DNA from: Shinella sp. SUS2
GTDB taxonomy: Bacteria > Pseudomonadota > Alphaproteobacteria > Rhizobiales > Rhizobiaceae
Assembly: GCF_001262505.1 (NCBI RefSeq)
Contig: NZ_KQ410723.1
Location: 310,001 to 374,000, forward strand
Reading direction: 5' to 3'
DNA: 64,000 bases
Shown in pieces: positions 59,531 through 64,000 of this stretch. A program made the position numbers and the translations under genes. The notes under the pieces are model-generated. The model was not told where the DNA came from. It saw only the letters and a list, made by a program, of their open reading frames with translations, and did not search any database. Position 1 is the first letter of the stretch. The number at the start of each line of letters is the position of its first letter.

Positions 59531-60247
59531 TCACACGCCCTCGTAGATCCGCTGGCCGGTGAGGAGTGCCGCATCCAGTGGCCCGCCCTCCGGGAAGATC
59601 GACAGCGTGTCGGGCATGTCGACGCCCTCGACCAGCCGGTGGCAGGTCTGCACAGGGCCGAGCACCGTCGTGACTGGAATGACACCGGCCCAGATCGGCA
59701 GGGCGAAATCCTCCTCGTCGTCACCAACGCCCTTGGCACGCACCTTGGCCGCCGCCTCGTCGATCGGCATGGCGATGATCGTCGTCGCCTTGGCTTCCTG
59801 TGGCGTGATGGGGCGCAACAGCGTGCTGCGGTCCGGATAGAAGCGGTCGACGACATCGCGCATCGCCTCGATCTTCTCCTCCGGGTCCTCGACGAGACGC
59901 GCCGTGCCGAAGCACATGGCAGAGCGATAATTGGCCGAATGGTTGAAGCCGGACCGGGCGAGTACCAGCCCATCGAGATGGGCGACGGTGAGACAGGCGG
60001 GCGTCCCGGTCTTCAGGTGGCGCAGCATGCGGCTGGCGGAGGAACCGTGCCAGTAGAGCGTATCGCCCTTGCGCCAGAAAAGCGTCGGCGTCGCATAGGG
60101 CTGGCCTTCGATGACATAGGCGACGTGACAGAGCATGGCCGCATCGAGAATGGCATAGACGCTTTCACGGTCGTAGCTGCCGCGCTCGTGCATGCGCTTG
60201 ACGCGGTTGCGCGGGGTGACGGGATAGGCGACGGTCTCGGTGCTCAT
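59531..60247 (-). CDS. pyridoxamine 5'-phosphate oxidase-family flavoprotein
   Basis: 238 residues with an N-terminal FMN-binding split barrel (CHVAYVIEGQPYATPTLFWRKGDTLYWHGS). Similar proteins are annotated as PNPOx-like and bind FMN or haem. It is divergent from a MocR-type regulator gene, a pairing common for vitamin-B6-related genes, so it may act on a pyridoxal-type compound (inference). Confidence 0.82.
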   Translation of the reverse strand: MSTETVAYPVTPRNRVKRMHERGSYDRESVYAILDAAMLCHVAYVIEGQPYATPTLFWRKGDTLYWHGSSASRMLRHLKTGTPACLTVAHLDGLVLARSGFNHSANYRSAMCFGTARLVEDPEEKIEAMRDVVDRFYPDRSTLLRPITPQEAKATTIIAMPIDEAAAKVRAKGVGDDEEDFALPIWAGVIPVTTVLGPVQTCHRLVEGVDMPDTLSIFPEGGPLDAALLTGQRIYEGV

Positions 60248-60290
60248 GTGCAGGGCTTGCCTTTCAAAGGATAGGCCGCCATGGTGCGCC

Positions 60291-61721
60291 ATGGCATTGG
60301 ATCGAAAAAGCACCAATTCTGATCAAAAAATCAGGACCACTTTACCAGACTGGTCCTCGCTCGTTCCTGTTCTTCCCGCAGCAGGCAGGCGGACGCCGTC
60401 GCTTTACCGTGAGCTGCGCCGGCTGATCGAGGCCGGGGACATTCCGCCCGGCAGCAAGCTGCCGCCGACACGGGATCTCGCGCACCGCCTGAAAACCTCG
60501 CGCGGCAGCGTGGTCGCCGCCTTCGAAACGTTGATCGCCGAGGGCTTTGCCGTCGCCCGTACCGGGGCCGGCACCTTCGTTGCCGACCGGGTGCCAACCC
60601 TGAAACCCTCAGCCCCCATCGAGCGGGAAAGCAGCGCCCCGAAAATGCCGTTGCCAGGCACACTCGGCGTCGCCATGGCCGATGCACGCACGCTGAAACA
60701 GTTCCGCACGCTGCTCGGGCGCCATCTCGCCCGGCCGGGGCCGGAGCATTTCTATTATGGCGATCCACGTGGCGGCGACGCGCTGCGCCAGGCGGTCGCC
60801 GCCTATCTCCGGCAAGCGCGCGGTGTGCGCTGCGAGGCACGTTCGATCATCATCACGACCGGCACGCAGCAGGGTATAGATCTCGTCATCCGCAGCGCGC
60901 TGTCGTCGGGCGACCGGGTGATGATCGAGGATCCCTGTTATCCGAGCGCCCGGGCGGCCTTTTCCGGCAACGGTCTGGTCCTCTCCGGCCTTGCCGTGGA
61001 TGGCGAGGGGGCGGATATCGCGCTGGCAGCACCGGGCGCCCGCGCGATCTACGTCACGCCGTCTCACCAGTTCCCGCTCGGCGTTACAATGAGCATGCGC
61101 CGGCGGCTCGCCCTCATCGACTGGGCGCGGGAGACCGGCGGCTGGATCATCGAGGACGACTATGACAGCGAGTTCCGCTTTGCCGGGCCGCCGCTCGCCG
61201 CCATGCAGGGCATGGACGACAGCGGACGCGTGATCTATCTCGGCACCTTCTCCAAGGTGCTCTTCCCGGGCCTCCGGCTCGGCTATGCCGTCATTCCCGA
61301 TCCGCTGCTGGAGACGGTCGTGGCCTTGCGCAGCCGCAGCGACCGCAGCCCGCCGACGCTGGCGGAAGCCGCCCTCACCGACCTTCTTCGCGAAGGCCAT
61401 TTTGCCGCGCATCTGCGCCGCGCCCGGCGACAGGCGCAGGCGGCGCGCGATGCGCTGGTGGCAGGGCTTTCAGCGACCGGCGCGCTTTCGGTCGGCGTGC
61501 CCGACCAGGGCCTGCACCTCGTCGCCGGCTTGCCAACTGGACTTGCCGATACGGAGGCTGTGGAGATTGCCGCGCGCGCAGGGCTGGGTGCCCGGGCGCT
61601 CTCGACCATGGCCGTCACCAATCCGCCACGGCAGGGCCTTGTCATCGGCTTTTCCGGCTTTGCCCCCGAAACCCTTGATGCCGCTGCCGCGCGTTTTGCA
61701 GCAGCGATATCCGCGATCTGA
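60291..61721 (+). CDS. MocR/PdxR-type GntR regulator with aminotransferase domain
   Basis: 476 residues. Winged helix at about 35-100 (LYRELRRLIEAGDIPPGSKLPPTRDLA) joined to a fold-type I aminotransferase domain with the PLP lysine Lys322 (GTFSKVLFPGLRLGY) and the Asp of EDDYDSEF. PLP acts as effector in the PdxR branch. An inverted repeat at 60333-60357 falls inside codons 15-23. The start at 60291 has only a distant ribosome site. Confidence 0.87.
   Translation: MALDRKSTNSDQKIRTTLPDWSSLVPVLPAAGRRTPSLYRELRRLIEAGDIPPGSKLPPTRDLAHRLKTSRGSVVAAFETLIAEGFAVARTGAGTFVADRVPTLKPSAPIERESSAPKMPLPGTLGVAMADARTLKQFRTLLGRHLARPGPEHFYYGDPRGGDALRQAVAAYLRQARGVRCEARSIIITTGTQQGIDLVIRSALSSGDRVMIEDPCYPSARAAFSGNGLVLSGLAVDGEGADIALAAPGARAIYVTPSHQFPLGVTMSMRRRLALIDWARETGGWIIEDDYDSEFRFAGPPLAAMQGMDDSGRVIYLGTFSKVLFPGLRLGYAVIPDPLLETVVALRSRSDRSPPTLAEAALTDLLREGHFAAHLRRARRQAQAARDALVAGLSATGALSVGVPDQGLHLVAGLPTGLADTEAVEIAARAGLGARALSTMAVTNPPRQGLVIGFSGFAPETLDAAAARFAAAISAI
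60333..60357. promoter_or_regulatory. inverted repeat in the 5' end of the MocR gene
   Basis: AGGACCA-N11-TGGTCCT with an extra ACCAG-A-CTGGT dyad in its right part, giving three ACCA/TGGT half sites. It is a candidate operator about 86 bases from the divergent oxidase gene start. Confidence 0.45.
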
Positions 61722-61740
61722 CGCCCTATCCGAAGCCGCG

Positions 61741-62466
61741 TCAGGCGACCCGGCGCGTTGCGACGGGGGCAATCGTCGCCACCCAGGCCCGTGCGATGGC
61801 AAGGCCCGTCGCGTCGGCGCTCGGGCCGTTCTCATCGGCCAGCGCGGCGCGTTTTTCGAGCCAGCCGGGCTGGAGCGTTTCGATGAGCTGCGGGAAGGTG
61901 TCGACCCACCCGTCCACCACGGCGCGGCTCGCCTCGAAATGGAACTGCGTGCCGTAGGTGGCGCGGCCGATGCGGAAAGCCTGGTTCTCGGCAGCGCCAT
62001 TGGTGGCGAGGCGCACGGCATTGTCCGGCAGGGTGAACGTATCGCTGTGCCACTGGAAGATCGGAAACGCACCAGCCGCCGCCGATAGAACCGGATCACC
62101 GGCACCGTCCTTCGTCAGCGCGACCGTACACCAGCCGAATTCCGGCGTCGCACCGATCAGGTTTTCCGCACCATAGGCCCGGGCGAGAAGCTGGCTGCCG
62201 AGGCAGACGCCGAGCACGGACTTGTCCGCATCGCCGAAGCGCCGCATCAGCGCGGCGAGTGCAGGGAGATAAGCGTGGCGATCGTCGTCGCGGGCGTTCT
62301 GCGGACCGCCCATCACGACGATGGCATCGTGGGCCGCATCATCCGCCGGAATGGCATCGCCCGCATGGGGGCGGCAGAGGTCTAGTTCGGCACCCGCCTC
62401 TTCCAGCGCGACGCCGATCTGCCCGAGCAGCGTTACCTTGTCGTTCTCAACCACCAGAACCCGCAT
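61741..62466 (-). CDS. class I glutamine amidotransferase-like protein
   Basis: 241 residues. Complete triad: Cys88 (LGVCLGSQLLA), His176 and Glu178 (TQFHFEAS). Stand-alone GATase1 domain of the GuaA-N/YfeJ type; such enzymes act in gamma-glutamyl metabolism (for example PuuD-like) or as glutaminases. The start at 62466 has AGGAG upstream. Convergent with the MocR gene, 19 bases apart. Confidence 0.86.
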   Translation of the reverse strand: MRVLVVENDKVTLLGQIGVALEEAGAELDLCRPHAGDAIPADDAAHDAIVVMGGPQNARDDDRHAYLPALAALMRRFGDADKSVLGVCLGSQLLARAYGAENLIGATPEFGWCTVALTKDGAGDPVLSAAAGAFPIFQWHSDTFTLPDNAVRLATNGAAENQAFRIGRATYGTQFHFEASRAVVDGWVDTFPQLIETLQPGWLEKRAALADENGPSADATGLAIARAWVATIAPVATRRVA

Positions 62467-62546
62467 GCCAAACTCCTGCTTCCCGATTCTCGCGCGAGAC
62501 AAACACGAGCCTCCGCTTCATTCAAGGGCATTGAAGAGCCGAAACA

Positions 62547-62575
62547 GAAAGAACCCGGCTCCTACGAGCCGGGCA
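62547..62575 (-). terminator. terminator of the second small peptide gene
   Basis: Minus strand CCCGGCTC-GTAG-GAGCCGGG followed by TTCTTTCTGTTTC. Perfect 8-bp stem 31 bases past the stop of the small peptide gene. Confidence 0.8.
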
Positions 62576-62604
62576 AGTCGGGGAGGATCGGCAGAAGGAA
62601 GGGA

Positions 62605-62781
62605 TCAGTGGCAGACGCGGATCTTCTTGATGATGACGTTGCCGTAGTAGTCGTAGGACTTCACCTTCTTGATGAAGCAGGACGGCTCGTAGCCGTAGCT
62701 GTAGTAACCGGCCTGGGAAGGCGCCGCAAAAGAGATGGCGGCAACGAGGGCGACGGTGGCGGAAACGATGATCTTGCGCAT
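62605..62781 (-). CDS. small secreted cationic two-cysteine peptide, copy 2
   Basis: 58 residues: signal MRKIIVSATVALVAAISFA with cleavage after PSQA, then a mature peptide beginning GYYSYGYEPSCFIKKVKSYD and ending IRVCH. Eight substitutions separate it from copy 1 (8102-8278), six of them conservative or in the signal; both cysteines and the YDYYGNVIIKK core are kept. AGGAGAG ribosome site as in copy 1. The opposite strand has an open frame over it that is only a shadow. Confidence 0.82.
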   Translation of the reverse strand: MRKIIVSATVALVAAISFAAPSQAGYYSYGYEPSCFIKKVKSYDYYGNVIIKKIRVCH

Positions 62782-62880
62782 GGGGTCTCTCCTGATCTCT
62801 GGTAAGGATGAGCCTCTCTCATCCGGTGATCAGAAGGTCGCACATCGCCCCGCCGCCCGCTGTTCCGCGGGAAACAGGCG
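62782..62880 (-). promoter_or_regulatory. duplicated leader with conserved hairpin (copy 2)
   Basis: Upstream region shared with copy 1. The perfect hairpin GGATGAG/CTCATCC is at 62806-62824. The similarity runs exactly to the stop codon of the upstream mutarotase gene, which marks the edge of the duplicated block. Confidence 0.55.
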
Positions 62881-63309
62881 TCACGGATAGATGACGCCCT
62901 TGCGCAGGATGACGTTGGCGTAGAGCCGCGGCTCGCTGGTCTGCACCAATGTATGGGCAGCGCGCACACGGCCGTAGAAGTCGGCACCGACCAGCGGCAC
63001 CACCGCGCGATCCGGCTCGTGGCCGGCGCAGCAGTCGATGATTTCGCGGTGCACGGGCTCCAGCGTGTCGCGGTCCTGGCGGTAGGTGGAGCGGAAGATG
63101 GCCTCCTCGACGAAATCATCGATCGGCATCACCGAGAGCACGGCATTCAGCACGGGAATGAGCGGCACGCCGTCGAGGCGGATGAGACGACGGGCGTGCT
63201 CGACGCCCGGATAGTTGCCGTCGACGATCGCAATCTCGTCGCCGTGGCCCATGGCACGCAGCGTGGCGAGCAGCTCCGGGCTCAGGATGGGGTCAAGACC
63301 TTTCAGCAT
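62881..63309 (-). CDS. RbsD/FucU-family sugar mutarotase
   Basis: 142 residues. Interconverts anomers of a sugar such as fucose or ribose before phosphorylation or dehydrogenation. Family motif AMGHGDEIAIVDGNYPG (catalytic His22, Asp24) and the C-terminal YANVILRKGVI are present. FucU-type by length and sequence. It begins one base after the ROK gene stop, so the two are co-transcribed. Confidence 0.9.
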   Translation of the reverse strand: MLKGLDPILSPELLATLRAMGHGDEIAIVDGNYPGVEHARRLIRLDGVPLIPVLNAVLSVMPIDDFVEEAIFRSTYRQDRDTLEPVHREIIDCCAGHEPDRAVVPLVGADFYGRVRAAHTLVQTSEPRLYANVILRKGVIYP

Positions 63310-64000
63310 TCAGGCAAGCTCCTTGAAGAGGACGTTGTGGTCCGGCAGATAGCGGGAGAAGAGCGGCAGGCTCGCCCCGCCGATCGAGCGCGCGGCACTG
63401 CCGACCGCACCCTCGACGATCTCCGGCAGGGTGACGCCCTGGAGATCGAGGCGGGCGACGGCGGCCTGCGTCGCCGCGACCACGCGTTCGCGCACCCAGG
63501 CGGGAAAACCGCCGTCGATGATGACGGCAGAGAAGTCGATGACGGAGGCGGAGGCGACGACGGCCTGCGCGAGCGCGGCCGCCATGTCCTCGATCCAGAT
63601 TGCAAGCGGCGCGCCGAAATCGATCCAGCCATCCGTCGAATACCACAGCGGCTTCGGATCGATGCCGTGCTCGCGCAACAGGTTTTCCAGACGATAGACC
63701 GAAGCGATCTTCAGGAGCTGCACCGTCTCGCCGTTGCGACCCTGCACGGGAAGGGGGCCGATGGCGCCCGCCGTGCCGGTGCGGCCGGTGAACAGCGCCG
63801 AGTTCAGCACCACACCGCCGCCGATGAAGGAGCCGATGAAGAGATAGAGGAAATCCGGATATTGCGGGCCGAGGCCGAAGACGAGCTCGGCGGCGCAGGC
63901 GCTCGTCGCATCGTTCTGGAGCACCACAGGATGGGACACGCGGCTGGCGATCTCCGCCTCGAGGTCGACACCGCGCCACTGGTCCATGTCGGCCTGCGGC
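63310..64000 (-). CDS. ROK-family protein, 3' part (cut by window edge)
   Basis: About 230 C-terminal residues; the frame is open through the window edge, so the start is missing. ROK features: HPVVLQNDATSACAAELVFG and GSFIGGGVVLNSALFTGRTGTAGAIGP. Whether it is a regulator with an N-terminal helix-turn-helix (XylR/NagC type) or a sugar kinase cannot be decided from this part. Its pairing with a mutarotase suggests a sugar uptake operon outside the window. Confidence 0.85.
   Translation of the reverse strand, partial: PQADMDQWRGVDLEAEIASRVSHPVVLQNDATSACAAELVFGLGPQYPDFLYLFIGSFIGGGVVLNSALFTGRTGTAGAIGPLPVQGRNGETVQLLKIASVYRLENLLREHGIDPKPLWYSTDGWIDFGAPLAIWIEDMAAALAQAVVASASVIDFSAVIIDGGFPAWVRERVVAATQAAVARLDLQGVTLPEIVEGAVGSAARSIGGASLPLFSRYLPDHNVLFKELA

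Overview
The window is high-GC DNA packed with genes on both strands. It contains core chromosomal genes (infC, rpmI-rplT, pheS-pheT, lepA, xseA), alphaproteobacterial signatures (perfect iron control element before mbfA, PcaQ/PcaR-type aromatic regulation, RIME-like repeats, an infC with an ATT start) and several ABC transporters. It fits the chromosome of a Rhizobiaceae member (Rhizobium/Ensifer/Agrobacterium/Shinella group). Genus is inference only. No tRNA, rRNA, CRISPR array, insertion sequence or prophage was seen, and no gene-free stretch exceeds about 300 bases.

Layout. 8-8278: AraC-type regulator divergent from a branched-chain-amino-acid-type ABC transporter (substrate-binding protein, LivH, LivM, LivG, LivF) followed by an aldehyde dehydrogenase and a short-chain dehydrogenase, then a small secreted cationic peptide gene. 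8420-10698: a cupin related to 2,4'-dihydroxyacetophenone dioxygenase and a thiamine-diphosphate enzyme. 10850-15540: a second Liv-type ABC transporter, by family and regulatory context the PcaMNVWX-like protocatechuate uptake system. 15680-20529: pcaB, pcaG, pcaH, pcaC, pcaD and the divergent activator gene pcaQ. 20618-24285: an APH-like kinase, pobA, its AraC-type regulator and a sulfite-oxidase-like molybdoenzyme. 24369-28088: pcaR and the divergent pcaI-pcaJ-pcaF. 28388-34643: YbaK-type deacylase, M29 aminopeptidase, P5C-reductase-like protein, EamA exporter with divergent MarR regulator, NAD(P)H-quinone-reductase-like flavoprotein, xseA. 34724-38744: a membrane glycan module (STT3-like GT-C protein, GT2 glycosyltransferase, methyltransferase, ArnE-like small carrier). 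38751-45190: XRE regulator, membrane protein, HDAC-like amidohydrolase, RhtA-like exporter, OmpA-type lipoprotein, YiiX-like hydrolase, mbfA and a 34-residue membrane peptide. 45335-51227: the translation cluster pheT-pheS-kinase-rplT-rpmI-infC. 51460-62781: hydrolase, BTLCP peptidase, GNAT/XRE-cupin pair, MFS exporter, lepA, orphan atpB, methyltransferase, pyridoxamine-oxidase-like protein, MocR regulator, glutamine amidotransferase and a second copy of the small peptide. 62881-64000: RbsD/FucU mutarotase and the 3' part of a ROK protein cut by the window edge.

Function. About 18 kb (10.7-28.1 kb) holds the whole route from 4-hydroxybenzoate to succinyl-CoA and acetyl-CoA: PobA makes protocatechuate, PcaHG opens the ring, PcaB, PcaC and PcaD give 3-oxoadipate, PcaIJ loads CoA and PcaF cleaves it. 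Three regulators of different families (PcaQ, a PobR-like AraC protein, PcaR) sit beside their targets, and a Liv-type importer is built into the cluster. The clearest new observation is a bipartite sequence signature with identical spacing upstream of pcaD, the second importer operon and the ThDP-enzyme/cupin operon. It extends the probable PcaQ regulon to two enzymes that could feed aromatic keto compounds into the pathway.
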